Source of the DNA: Coniochaeta sp. PMI_546
Taxonomy: Eukaryota > Ascomycota > Sordariomycetes > Coniochaetales > Coniochaetaceae
Assembly (NCBI GenBank): GCA_021432605.1
Contig: MU271144.1
Location: 372,001 to 436,000 of the forward strand
DNA length: 64,000 nt
Direction of reading: 5' to 3'
Of this stretch, positions 1 to 10,070 are shown piece by piece (the stretch's first letter is position 1; each line of letters begins with the position of its first letter). The notes below the pieces were generated by a model. That model was not told where the DNA came from. It did no database searches and worked only from the letters and a program-made list of their open reading frames with translations. A program made the position numbers and the translations under genes.

Positions 1-1823
1 ACGAGATCAAGGCCAACGTCTCCTTCACCCCGAAGGAGACCGACATCTACAAGATCCACCAGTCCGGCGACCTCGCCAACCTCGACGGGCTCGACGACGC
101 CGCCCTGCAGAAGCTCCCCTCCCTCCTGGCCCTGCGCGACGCCCTCTACTCCGAGACCTTCCGGAACTACGTCTCCGCCATCACGGACTGCGGACCCTTG
201 TCGGGCCGCAAGACCGACATGGCCATCAACGTCTACACGCCCGGCTGCTACCTCCTCTGCCACGACGACGTCATCGGCTCCCGCAAGGTCTCCTACATCC
301 TCTACCTGACCGACCCGGACACCCCCTGGCAGCCCACCTGGGGCGGCGCCCTGCGCCTGTACCCGGTGTCGGACCGAGTCAGCCACTCGGGCGAGGTGGC
401 CAAGACCCCGTCCCCGGACTTCACAAAGGTCATCCCCCCGGCCTGGAACCAGCTCTCCTTCTTCGCCGTGCAGCCGGGCGAGAGCTTCCACGACGTCGAG
501 GAGGTGTACCGCGCCGCCTCCAAGGCCGAGCTGGACTCGGACGGCGGCCGGATCCGCATGGCCATCAGCGGCTGGTTCCACATCCCGCAGCCGGGTGAGG
601 AGGGCTACGTGGCCGGGGCCGAGGAGAAGGCCGCCGCCAGGAGCGGGCTGATGCAGCTGCAGGGCAACCCGGACCAGTACGACCGGCCCGAGGCGAGGGC
701 CGTGCCCGTGCCCGCGGCCGACAGGATGGAGACGCGGGAGGCGGAGGAGATGCTCAGTGCCGAGGACATGGACTTCCTGCTCCGGTATCTGGCGCCGACG
801 TACCTGACGCCCGACACGCTGGAGAGGGTGTCGGACCACTTTGACGAGAACTTTAGCATCACGCTGCCGGGGATACTGCACCCGCGGTTCGCGGAGAGGC
901 TCCGGGGTTATGTCGAGGAGAGGGAAAGGGAGGGCCTGCCGGAGGACAGCGGGGAGATTGAGAAGGGGGGGCCGTGGAAGGTGGCTAGGCCGCCGCATAA
1001 GCACCGGTTCTTGTACATGCGGCCCGGAGACGAGAAGGAGGAGAGTCCGATCAGGGAGCTGCTCGAGGTGCTGCTGCCGAGTCGGCAGTTTAGGGCCTGG
1101 CTGCAGCTGGCGACTAAGAGTGTGGTTGAGAGCCATGACTTTGTGGCTAGGCGGTTCAGGAGGGGGAGGGACTATACGCTTGCTACGGGCCATGAGGGGA
1201 AGCCTAGGCTGGAGATGAATATTGGGTTTACGCCTACGGGGGGTTGGGGGGATGTTGATGAGGAGGAGGATGAGGATGACGAGGAAAGTGAGGCGGAGAG
1301 TGAGGCGAGTACGATTGATGGGTCGTCGGGCGCCAAGGTTGTTGCTGCAAAAGGGAAGGGGAAGGGGAAGGGCAAGGCGAATGGTTCCGAGGCTAATGGT
1401 AAGGGCAAGGAGAAGGAGGGCGGAAAAGATGCGGAGAGGGGCGTAAATGGAGATAGGAAAGACGGAGAAGAGGAGGAGGAAGAGGATGTCGAAGTAGGCG
1501 GCCACGAAGTGTACATGGCCGGCGACGGCGACGAGGACGAGGACGCGGCGGTGTACAAGAGCAGCAACGAGGAGGACAACATCCTGTTCTTCCAGGCGGC
1601 GGCGTGGAACAAGATGACGCTGGTGCTGCGCGACAGCGGCACGCTGCGGTTCGTCAAGTATGTCAGCCGCAGCGCCAAGGGAGACAGGTGGGACATCAGC
1701 GGCACGTTTGAGATCGAGGAGCAGGACGAGGAGCCGGACGAGGATGAGGTTGTGGGGGTGCAGGATGACACTGAGGAGGAGTTTAAGGGGTTCTCGGATA
1801 GCGAGGAGAGTGAGAGCGATTAG
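1..1823 (+). CDS. TPA1: Prolyl 3,4-dihydroxylase TPA1/Ofd1 (2OG-Fe(II) oxygenase), 5' partial
   Basis: The open frame enters from the left edge (first full codon at base 3) and stops at 1821-1823; about 606 residues are visible. It matches the Tpa1/Ofd1 family, which hydroxylates a proline of ribosomal protein uS12 and acts in translation termination and oxygen signalling. The catalytic double-stranded beta-helix is visible: the iron-binding HxD lies at about bases 261-269 in the context LLCHDDVIGS, and the distal His is at about 579, with an upstream Arg expected to bind 2-oxoglutarate (RIRMAISGWFH). The second, non-catalytic domain follows from about base 750. It is interrupted at 1255-1500 by a Lys/Glu/Asp-rich low-complexity insertion, and the C-terminus is strongly acidic. 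No intron is needed in the visible part. The N-terminus and promoter are outside the window. Confidence 0.9.
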   Translation, partial: EIKANVSFTPKETDIYKIHQSGDLANLDGLDDAALQKLPSLLALRDALYSETFRNYVSAITDCGPLSGRKTDMAINVYTPGCYLLCHDDVIGSRKVSYILYLTDPDTPWQPTWGGALRLYPVSDRVSHSGEVAKTPSPDFTKVIPPAWNQLSFFAVQPGESFHDVEEVYRAASKAELDSDGGRIRMAISGWFHIPQPGEEGYVAGAEEKAAARSGLMQLQGNPDQYDRPEARAVPVPAADRMETREAEEMLSAEDMDFLLRYLAPTYLTPDTLERVSDHFDENFSITLPGILHPRFAERLRGYVEEREREGLPEDSGEIEKGGPWKVARPPHKHRFLYMRPGDEKEESPIRELLEVLLPSRQFRAWLQLATKSVVESHDFVARRFRRGRDYTLATGHEGKPRLEMNIGFTPTGGWGDVDEEEDEDDEESEAESEASTIDGSSGAKVVAAKGKGKGKGKANGSEANGKGKEKEGGKDAERGVNGDRKDGEEEEEEDVEVGGHEVYMAGDGDEDEDAAVYKSSNEEDNILFFQAAAWNKMTLVLRDSGTLRFVKYVSRSAKGDRWDISGTFEIEEQDEEPDEDEVVGVQDDTEEEFKGFSDSEESESD

Positions 1824-2041
1824 ACGGTGTGGGATGCGAAGGAAAGTACCTGGCATAGAATGGATGATACCATGGACAATGTTGGACATGACACGAGAAT
1901 TAAACATAACAAGTATGACTCGAGTGATACCTGTGAAGCTGTGGGCCGGAGTAGGGTGGCTTCGTGCCCTCTTGTTCCCACAAAGGGCCTGGTCTCGGTC
2001 CACGAAGTAAAATAACGCAGTGACTCCTCCAACAATCACCC

Positions 2042-2173
2042 AGCTGCGTGGCGCAGTGGAAGCGCGGTAAGTCTCTGAAACTCACTTGTGATAGACTCGA
2101 ATCATGAACTGACTCTCTCTCCTCAGCCGGGCTCATAACCCGGAGGTCCTCCGATCGAAACGGAGCGCAGCTA
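2042..2173 (+). tRNA. Initiator tRNA-Met (CAT) with a 60-nt GT-AG intron between positions 26 and 27
   Basis: Removing 2067-2126 leaves a perfect 72-nt eukaryotic initiator tRNA. The acceptor AGCTGCG (2042-2048) pairs fully with CGCAGCT (2166-2172). The D arm is 2051-2065, and the anticodon arm CCGGG-CTCATAA-CCCGG is 2127-2143 with anticodon CAT at 2134-2136. The variable loop is AGGTC. The T arm carries the initiator-type loop ATCGAAA (2154-2160), with A54 in place of T54. A and B boxes are intact, and T runs follow. The anticodon arm is contiguous, so there is no canonical 37/38 intron. The initiator identity rests on the A1:U72 pair, the three G:C pairs in the anticodon stem and the T loop. 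Confidence 0.93.
2067..2126 (+). other. mRNA-type (U2-like) intron inside the initiator tRNA gene
   Basis: The 60-nt insert begins GTAAGT, carries a fungal branch-point match CTGAC (2109-2113), then a pyrimidine run and a terminal CAG. The branch A lies 14 nt from the 3' end, as in this genome's protein-coding introns. It sits between G26 and C27, not at 37/38 where eukaryotic tRNA splicing endonuclease acts. Excision restores an exact tRNA. Confidence 0.85.
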
Positions 2174-2177
2174 CTTC

Positions 2178-2190
2178 TTTTTGTCTTTTT
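2178..2190 (+). terminator. RNA polymerase III terminator of the initiator tRNA gene
   Basis: Two runs of five T (2178-2182 and 2186-2190) start 5 nt after the discriminator base. This is the usual Pol III termination signal and back-up. Confidence 0.8.
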
Positions 2191-2648
2191 GTTCTCTTTA
2201 TATCTATCTCACTTTGCCAAAGCTGTGTGCCATTATATCACATCTCTTGTAGACCTAATACCAATCAATCCTATTAGACCTACATGATTTGACCCTGTAC
2301 AAGGTTAGTTGGCATGCTTGTGAACTGAACAGGCGATGTACAATTCTTGAATCTGATTTGTGAAATGCATAATAATAGTACTTGAGTGGATACGGTGTCG
2401 TGGTATTCGACTAACCATTCCTGGCTTAGCGTTGATTGAGGGTCGACAAGGAGAACTCGAGTCCAAAAAATTCCAGAGCCAAATCTGCAGTTATCGTGCG
2501 ACCCGCGAACCTCAATACAGTACAAGATAGACTCTACATCCCATACACAGGACAACACACCATCTTCCAACTTCTCTGCACCACCTCATCCTTGCTTTCC
2601 ACCTCTCCTCATACTATCTCACATCCGATCCACTCAATACCACTCAAC
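2191..2648. other. Intergenic region with the promoter and 5' UTR of the RRM gene
   Basis: No coding frame with recognisable protein character was found. The last 80 bases are C- and T-rich (2570-2645), as is common in fungal promoters and leaders, and run directly to the split start codon of the next gene. Confidence 0.5.
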
Positions 2649-3760
2649 ATGTATGTCAAACTGCTACTCTCAGGTCTCCTCTGAGCAAAGAAGATCCCAG
2701 AGCAAGACTAACCACCTTATGATAAAACAGGCAGTCCATCCGTCGTGTCGCACTGCGCTCCGTCGCCTCGGCGGCTCGCTCTGCCGCTCCCAAGGCCCCC
2801 TCCAGCCAGTTCGCCGGCCAATTCGTCGCCAAGAACGTCGTCAAGCCTTCAGCCGTGTCGTTTGCGCGGTACTTCTCCCAGTCCGTCCGCAGGATGAACG
2901 AGAGCGAGAGCAGCAATGTCGAGTCGCAAATAAGAGAGCAGGCCCAAGGTGAGAAAGCCACTATCGTTTTCGGCAGATGTCGAAGGTAGCTAGATAGGAG
3001 GTCCCCTAACACAAACCTCGCAGACTCGATCGAAACCTCGACACAGCAGCAGCCAAAGTCGGACCCGCCTCACGGCATCTGGGTGCGCAACTTTGTGTTC
3101 GATGTCAACGAGGACCACCTTAAGGAGTTGTTTGGCAAGTTCGGCACCGTCGTTGACGCTCGTATCGTCCGCGACCCCCGGGGACTTAGCAGAGGGTATG
3201 TCTTCACCAAATTTGCTACAGCAGGCATTGTGGTCCCTTCTCTCTCTCCCAGCAACCGGCAACTCCTAGAAATCAGTGTGGTTGGCTAATCGCTGTTCTT
3301 CCCGTGCTCTAGATTCGGCTTCGTCTACATGAGCTCCGACAATGAGGTCAGCAACGCCATCGCGGAGCTCAACGGGTCCTTCTGGCACGGCCGGCGCGTG
3401 CACATGGAGAAGCAGACGGGCGAGCGCAAGAGCCGGGTCAACCCGACGAGGCGGGCCGACATGCCGGCCGAGCCGACCAAGTACCTGTACATCGGCAACA
3501 TCCCCTACGAGGCCACGGACGCCGAGCTGAACAAGATGTTCCGCGGCCTGGAGAACCTGGAGGACGTCCGCGTGGCCGTCGACCGGGTCACGGGGTTTCC
3601 GAGGGGATTCGCCCACGCCGACTTTACGGATGTCGAGGCTGCTAAGAAGGCGTTTGAGAAGCTGTCTGGGTTCGAGATGGGGGGCCGCCCGCTGCGGGTT
3701 GATTATGCTGGCAACGCTGTGCAGACGAGGAAGCCCAGGACTGGTGGCCGGAGGGAGTAG
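2649..3760 (+). CDS. Mitochondrially targeted protein with two RRM domains; start codon split by an intron
   Basis: The model is join(2649..2650, 2731..2948, 3024..3195, 3313..3760), 279 aa. The first intron (2651-2730, GTATGT, branch CTAAC at 2708-2712, AACAG) interrupts the start codon as AT|G. The resulting N-terminus (MQSIRRVALRSVASAARS...) is Arg/Ala/Ser-rich without acidic residues until about residue 60, a typical mitochondrial presequence. RRM1 covers about residues 91-165, with its RNP1 rebuilt across intron 3 as RGFGFVYM. RRM2 covers about 186-262, with RNP2 LYIGNI and RNP1 RGFAHADF. The C-terminus is short and Arg-rich. It probably binds mitochondrial RNA, but no specific ortholog is recognised. 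The role in RNA metabolism is inferred from the domains only. Confidence 0.85.
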
Positions 3761-4871
3761 AGTCTTGTACACGGGGACGCAGACCGAAGGAAGGAGAAGG
3801 TTGATACCACGGTGCTCTGACCGTGGACCGTGAACTGTGTTTCGGGGCGTCATCAACCAAGGGATTGTGGCCTGCCACCGGCTCGAGCCTGGTGCGGGTT
3901 GAGCATGTCTAACGCAACTGTGGACGGTTTGAGGGTCTTGAGGGCAGAGACTGTTTGCTTCGAGAGGCTGTATTTCGAACCATCATAATCTTGTGAGGGA
4001 GAAAATACCCCTGTTGTGCGTCGTCACTGTCATGGACCGGACTGGGGCTGCATGTACAGTAGGGAGTCATTTGGAATGGTCTTGGATGATCACGGCGGGT
4101 GTAAACATCTCGTGTGTAGGATATGAAGTGCTGCTGTACAATTAAAACTATATATAACGATCTCACTTCAACGGCTGGCTGTACTGTGTTGTGTGCATTC
4201 CTCTCATATAGCTAGAGAGATGTCCACTCGATCATCTTCTTGGATGTACCACAGTAGACACCCAGACTTGAATCTCTAAGTGAAGGACACCTCCTTGGTA
4301 CCTCTTTGGTATCTCTACTCACTGCATAGTAGTACACGTGAAGGTACATGGCATGGTAGTACGTACCGCAGAACCGGGGAACGGGTCCGGGCCACATGCG
4401 CCGGCAAAAGGTGGAGTCCGGGGTTGCAATTCCCCAGCTGCCTCGGCACAACCGGGTTTGGGCCACTACCATAGTCGAGTCATTAGCAATAGCCAGGCAC
4501 AGCACCTCCAGCAACTCCAATGTGGCGGCGTCCAAATGGCCGAAAGACCCCTCCAATAAATAATACATTATATTACATTACAGAGCATCCAACATTCAGG
4601 CCTCAAATCCAAACAAAATACAAACGGAAATAAACAACACTATAACAGACAACAGTCATCTTCACCGGCCGTCAAGACGCCTCTCTCTCTGCCTCTCTCT
4701 CTCTCTACCGCATTCTGCGCCTGTCACCGGTCAGCAAACTGAACATAATACCTGTCGAGACAGACATACATACGAACAGACTATCAGTCCTACCCGTCGA
4801 CCTTCCTTGCCGTCCAACAGTGTGCTGCTGGCCACAGACACAGACACAACACAGACACTACACTAGCCACC
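3761..4871. other. Intergenic region with a CT microsatellite
   Basis: It holds the 3' UTR of the RRM gene and the promoter and leader of PEX5. A CT-rich simple repeat lies at 4679-4707 and A/C-rich leader sequence at 4740-4870. No supported gene was seen. Confidence 0.5.
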
Positions 4872-6889
4872 ATGTCCTTCCTCGGGGGCGCCGAGTGCTC
4901 CACGGCCGGCAACCCGCTCAGCCAGTTCACCAAACACGTCCAGGATGACAAGAGCCTCCAACGAGACCGCCTCGTCAACCGCGGGCCGAATGCTGGCTTC
5001 AACGGCTTCAGGAACGCCGGCATGAACTCACCACAACAGGACGAGGTATGCTTGCCTCTTGCTTTCTTCTTGTTGTCTTCTTTTCGCCTGTGTACATTGT
5101 ACTAACCTGTCGCAACCAGATGGTCAACAACTTCCTCAACCAAACCCCTACCCTCCCCGACATGCCCCTCGAGCACGCCCAGACACCCTTCCAGTTCGTC
5201 CGCCCAGACCCGGCCGGCCAAGGCGTGCACCTGCGCGCCCAGTCCGCCTCCCCGACCTGGGCCGAGTCCAGCCAGACGCCCATGGAGGCCGCCTTCAACG
5301 CCCCGCCCGGCACGCACTTCAGCGCCGACGAGTTCGCCCGCTTCCGCCAGATGAACGGCTCCGCCTCCTCCGCCCGCGCGAGCCCCATGCCCTCCCAGTC
5401 GCACCAGCAACCACCCCAACTACAACACACGCCGATGATGGGCATGACCGGCTACGGCATGATGGGCCGCTCCGCCTTCCAGCCCATGTACGGCGGCCAG
5501 CAGTCCTACACCCCGCAGCAGCAGCGGCAGCAGGCGCCCGCCGACCTCAAGGGCAAAGGTAAAGTGGTCGAGCTGGACGACCACCAGTGGGAGGAGCAGT
5601 TCGCCCAGATCGAGCTGCAGGACAAGGCCGAGCAGCAGCAGGACGAGAACCTGGCCGCCGAGCCCGAGCTCAACGCCATGGACGAGGCCCACCTGCACTC
5701 CGAGACCGGCATGGGCGACCTCGAGTCCATCTGGCGCGGCATCCAGGCCGAGCAGGCCGCCCTCCGCGACCTCGACCAGGAAGAAGAGTTCACAAAGTTC
5801 GACGCCGACACCTTCTCCAACCTCGGCGCCGGCTGGAACTCCCGCGTCGGGCCGGACCCGGCAGTGGAGGAGTACCTCTTCGAGTCCGACAACCTGTTCG
5901 CCTCCCAGCCGGACCCCTTCGAGGAAGGCCTCCGCATAATGTCCTCGGGCGGCAACCTGAGCCTGGCCGCCCTCGCCTTCGAGGCCGCCGTGCAGAAGGA
6001 CCCCTCCCACGTCGAGGCCTGGGTCCACCTCGGCAGCGCCCAGGCCCAGAACGAGAAGGAAGAAGCCGCCATCCGCGCCCTGGAGCACGCCATGAAGCTC
6101 GACCCCAACAACCTCTCTGCCCTGATGGGGCTGGCCGTGTCCTACACCAACGAAGGGTACGACAGCACCGCCTACCGCACCCTCGAGCGCTGGCTCTCGG
6201 TCAAGTACCCCTCGGTCCTGTCGCCTGCCGACCTCAGCTCCGCCGCGGAGCTGGGCTTCACCGACCGCGAGCAGCTGCACGCCCGGGTCACCGAGCTCTT
6301 CATCCAGGCCGCCCAGCTGTCGCCCGACGGCGAGCACATGGACCCGGACGTCCAGGTGGGGCTGGGCGTGCTCTTCTACGGCGCCGAGGAGTACGACAAG
6401 GCCGTCGACTGCTTCACGGCCGCGCTGCACAGCTCGGAGCTGGGCGCGTCCAACCAGCGCGACCAGCTGCACCTCCTCTGGAACCGGCTGGGAGCCACCC
6501 TGGCCAACTCGGGCAGGAGCGAGGAGGCCATCGCCGCGTACGAGAAGGCGCTGAGCCTCAATCCGAATTTTGTCAGGGCCAGGTATAACCTGGGCGTGTC
6601 GTGTATCAACATAGGGTGCCATGCCGAGGCGGCCGGACACCTGCTGGCGGCGCTGGATATGCACAAGAGTGTCGAGAAGGAGGGGAGGGAGAGGGCGAGG
6701 GAGATACTGGGCGGGGCCGAGGGGGGGGTCACGGATGAGAGGCTGGAGGCTATGACGATGCAGAACCGGAGTACGACGCTTTATGATACGTTGCGGAGGG
6801 TGTTCTCGCAGATGGGGAGGCGGGATCTGGCGGAGCAGGTTGTTGTGGGTGTCGATCCGGATGTGTTTCGGGGCGAGTTTGATTTCTGA
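4872..6889 (+). CDS. PEX5: Peroxisomal targeting signal 1 receptor PEX5
   Basis: The model is join(4872..5045, 5120..6889), 647 aa, with one phase-0 intron (GTATGC...ACCAG). PEX5 binds C-terminal PTS1 signals of peroxisomal matrix proteins in the cytosol and delivers them to the PEX13/PEX14 docking complex. The N-terminus carries the conserved Cys at residue 9 (GGAECSTAGNPL) that is mono-ubiquitinated for export. The disordered half holds Trp motifs for PEX14/PEX13 binding, including a WEEQF motif at residues 215-219 and further Trp sites near 105, 263 and 297. The C-terminal half (about 340-620) is a tetratricopeptide array with clear repeats such as AWVHLGSAQAQNEKEEAAI and LWNRLGATLANSGRSEEAI. 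Length is normal for fungal PEX5. The start is set by the Cys motif. Confidence 0.95.
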
Positions 6890-7452
6890 CGGGGTCGGTA
6901 GGCGGGTCGGGGTGGTCGTTGTGGTGGATCGGGGTTTGGAGAGGGGAATGGTGTGGCATTTGAGGGGGACGGGGAGGAGGAGGAGGGCTGAGGAGTGATG
7001 CTAAGCTACTGGCTTGTGAGGCAGCGGCACATAGGGCTGGTATGGTCGGTGTGACAGACCGAGAGAGAGAAACAGAGACAGAGAGGAGGAGTATTCCCTG
7101 TACGTCTAGAGTCTAGGGTATATACCAGCGCTACCAACATAGGACAGCAGCGGGGGAAAATGATAACTTGGCACAAGGTATCCATCCATGTTGATACTCT
7201 ATTGTGCCTCTGCATGTGTATCTATCTTCCTTGGTCGAGCATCGACGTGAAACATACATATCTATGGGTATCTTGGGAGCCCTAGCCCCGACCGTGATGC
7301 CTGCCCCAACCCATGCCATTGAGTCCTGCCACCCCTAGCCATCGCTACAAGATCTCCTCGCGCAGGTGCAGAGCAAGTCAGAAACACTACTCTGGCCATC
7401 CCATTCCTGTCTGGCTAGACAGCCACTCCACAAGGAGCAGATGTAATGGCGT
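6890..7452. other. Convergent intergenic region
   Basis: It holds the 3' ends of PEX5 and REX1, which face each other. No gene or RNA was recognised. Confidence 0.5.
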
Positions 7453-9570
7453 CTATTTCACACCAATGAACCCAATCCCATTCCTCGCCCTCCTCACAGC
7501 CCGCTTGAGCGCCTGGTCCTCCACATCCGTCCACTGGACACTCAACCTGTCCCAGTTAGACCCGGGCGTGTTATACTCCCTCTTGAACGCGACGTGCTGC
7601 GCCTGCAGCCGGCTCATCTCCCTCGGATCGCCCGTGCCGCTAAACACAATAAACGCCGTGCAGGGCGGCAGCGCCGCATGTATCCTCGCCAACCGCTGCG
7701 CGACCTCCGTCAGCTTCGCCTTGAGCTTGCCCCCCTTCGCCCCCTCTTCCCCATCACCGCCACCGTTGTCTGCCCCGGGCGGTCCCCCCGCCTGATTATC
7801 ATCCGTCATCTTGTTGCGGTTCCACCAACCCTGCAGCTCCTCCAGCTCCCTCATCCGCGCCCAGACGAACTGCACGCCCCCGCCCGGTATCTCCCGCCCG
7901 TCCGGATCCCCCCTCACAGCCCGGAGTACACCAGCCTCCACCTCCGCGTCCGAGGCACACGCGATCCTGTACGTGGCGGCCCCGCACTGGTTCCGCTCGA
8001 GATCGCCCCAGTCCACAGCCGCACTGGTCTTGCCCGTGGCGGCCCCGCCCTTGGCCCCGGGTCCAGCCTGGTTGTAGTACGACGTGCCCGCCCGCGTGAG
8101 GCGCCTGAACAGGTTCTCCCCCTGGGCCTCGCCGGCGGCGGCCCAGGCCTTCCCTTTCTCGCACTTCCTCTTGACCAGGTCGAGACACGTCCTGGCGTCC
8201 TCGATGCTGTCGTGCCCCGCGTGCCCGCCCTTCTGGACCTCGCGGTTGAGGTACTTCTGGGCGAGGAACTTGAGGCTGTTCTTGAGAGGGGGCCCGCGCG
8301 CGTGCGGGAACAGGACCGAGGTGTCCACGATGAAGGGGTGGGTGAGCCGCATGGCCTTGAGGTCGGAGTCGAGGCTGTGGCCCACCAGGATGGTGCGGGG
8401 ATGCAAGATGTCGAGCAGGCGGGCCTGGATGTCTTTGAGGGTCGTGGTGACGGGCGCGAGCATCTCCTCCGTGATGCCGGAGAAGCGCGTGACGTAGTCG
8501 ACGATGGGCTTGTCCGGCTTGACCAGCTCGTCCAGCACGACGGTGCCGTCCCAGTCGACCAGGCTGATGCGCGTGAGCGAGAACTCCTTCTCGCCCGTCA
8601 TGCACATCTCGCAGTCGAGGGCCAGGATCTGCCGGCCGGCCGTGACGCTGCCCTGCTCGATCTCGTCCTCTGGCACGTCCCCGTCCTCCAGCCTCTCGAC
8701 GCGGGTGTGCACCCAGCCCTCCGGATCTGTAAAATCCCTCCGCAGCTCTTCCGACAGCAGCGCGGGATGCGTCTGGAAGCCGTGCTCGATGTACTCGGCC
8801 GGACTGATGAGAAACTCGGTGATCCTGGTCCGCTCGTCCTTCCACCCTTTGGGCTCCCTGACGGCCTGCACGCCGTTCCCTCCCTTGCTCTTCGGCGCCG
8901 GCGCGGTGAGGAAGGTCTGCATGGGGCTGTGTATGCGGCCCGTCTTCTCGTCGCCGGGGGCCTTGACGGGCCAGAGGTGCTTGAACATGTCGGCGAACGG
9001 CTTGACGGGGTCCGCCAGGTCGTCCTTCTTGAGCAGGCGCGGGTAGTAGTCGTCCGGGCTCGTGGCCACCCGGTCCGTCTCCTTTGACCTGTCATCGTCG
9101 TTGTACGTCTCAAAGTCCACGCCGGGCTTGAACATGGCCTCCTCCAGGCCGGGCACCCACAGGGCGACGATCTTCCTGAACTCCGGGCGGTGCTTGACGG
9201 ACACCCACTGGGGCCCGCCGCCGTCGGCGAAGATGTAGAGGACGAGGTCGCGCAGCTGGGAGAGGTTGACCTTGGCCTGCAGCCTGGCGGTGGGGGAGAA
9301 GTCGATGCCGGGGTAGCTGCCTGATCCGGGCTTGGGGGTCTTCTTGGACTTCTTGACGGGGCGGCCGTTCTTGATTATGCTCCAGCCTTCGTCCTCGTCG
9401 GCGTCGGCGGCGGCGTCGTGCGGGCTGGAGCGCTTGAGGCTGCCGGAGGAGGAGGACTTGCGGTCGTCCATTGCTGCGGTGGACATTTCAACATCGACGT
9501 CGACGTCGATGTCGACTTTGACGATGGTAGATGTGTTTTCTGCTTCTGCCAGGTCGGCTCTGTTCCGCAT
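7453..9570 (-). CDS. REX1: RNA exonuclease REX1/RNH70 (DEDDh 3'-5' exonuclease)
   Basis: This is a single exon of 705 aa, longer than the yeast protein of about 550. REX1 trims 3' ends of 5S rRNA, 5.8S rRNA and tRNA precursors in the nucleus. All exonuclease motifs are present: Exo I LALDCEMCM with Asp and Glu at 319 and 321, Exo II HSLDSDLKA and Exo III HDSIEDART with the DEDDh His. The substrate-side motif FSGIT lies between them. The N-terminus is acidic and Ser-rich, with a basic stretch (KKSKKTPK) that could act as a nuclear signal. A Gly-rich, low-complexity C-terminal extension follows the exonuclease fold. REX1 is favoured over REX3 by length and by the DCEM and HDSIEDA contexts. Confidence 0.85.
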   Translation of the reverse strand: MRNRADLAEAENTSTIVKVDIDVDVDVEMSTAAMDDRKSSSSGSLKRSSPHDAAADADEDEGWSIIKNGRPVKKSKKTPKPGSGSYPGIDFSPTARLQAKVNLSQLRDLVLYIFADGGGPQWVSVKHRPEFRKIVALWVPGLEEAMFKPGVDFETYNDDDRSKETDRVATSPDDYYPRLLKKDDLADPVKPFADMFKHLWPVKAPGDEKTGRIHSPMQTFLTAPAPKSKGGNGVQAVREPKGWKDERTRITEFLISPAEYIEHGFQTHPALLSEELRRDFTDPEGWVHTRVERLEDGDVPEDEIEQGSVTAGRQILALDCEMCMTGEKEFSLTRISLVDWDGTVVLDELVKPDKPIVDYVTRFSGITEEMLAPVTTTLKDIQARLLDILHPRTILVGHSLDSDLKAMRLTHPFIVDTSVLFPHARGPPLKNSLKFLAQKYLNREVQKGGHAGHDSIEDARTCLDLVKRKCEKGKAWAAAGEAQGENLFRRLTRAGTSYYNQAGPGAKGGAATGKTSAAVDWGDLERNQCGAATYRIACASDAEVEAGVLRAVRGDPDGREIPGGGVQFVWARMRELEELQGWWNRNKMTDDNQAGGPPGADNGGGDGEEGAKGGKLKAKLTEVAQRLARIHAALPPCTAFIVFSGTGDPREMSRLQAQHVAFKREYNTPGSNWDRLSVQWTDVEDQALKRAVRRARNGIGFIGVK

Positions 9571-10070
9571 GGCGCTGTAAGAAGTTGACAGGTGCGCCTC
9601 GGGAAGTCACCGAGAGGCCAGAGAATGAGCAGAATTCCGATTTCTTGCGTCAAAGTGTACTGTCGTTGGATGGATGGATGATTGGTATTTGCTAGGGAGA
9701 AGTACCCGTTCTGCTGTTGGAAGCGACAGAAAATAAAAGTCACTGGGCAGGGGACCTGCTATGGCGTAGCGGGGCTGTGGCGCTGTCTTCTGGGATTTCT
9801 TGCGATCTTTAGTGCAATTGGCGAATCAAAGCGGGGTAAATCCACTGCACCTTACACTACCTTAGTGACCCAACTGAGGTGAATAGGTACTGAGGTACAC
9901 ACCGATTGCCACCGTGATAGCTTCACTTTACATTTCAAACACGTAATCTACACGTCTCGACACGTCTCTTCGACGCGTCTCCCCTCCCCCCCCCCTGCGA
10001 CAGAGACAAGTTAACAAGAATCTGTATTGCTTCAACATCCAACACCTATGCAGTGATTCTGGTCAAAACA
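9571..10070. promoter_or_regulatory. Divergent promoter region between REX1 and the Mis18-domain gene
   Basis: This 500-bp stretch lies between oppositely oriented start codons and must contain both promoters. It includes a C-rich tract at 9982-9997 and A/T-rich sequence at 9840-9960. No discrete factor site was identified with confidence. Confidence 0.5.

Noticed and set aside
1172-1771. Minus-strand 199-codon Ser-rich frame inside TPA1
   Set aside because: It is the antisense shadow of the acidic low-complexity insertion of TPA1.
4370-4450. Possible tRNA T-arm-like sequence (GGGGTTGCAATTCCCC)
   Set aside because: The T loop lacks the TTC core, and no A box or acceptor stem is present.
5420-6664. 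Minus-strand 414-codon frame antisense to PEX5
   Set aside because: Produced by the strong third-position G/C bias of PEX5. It has no domain of its own.
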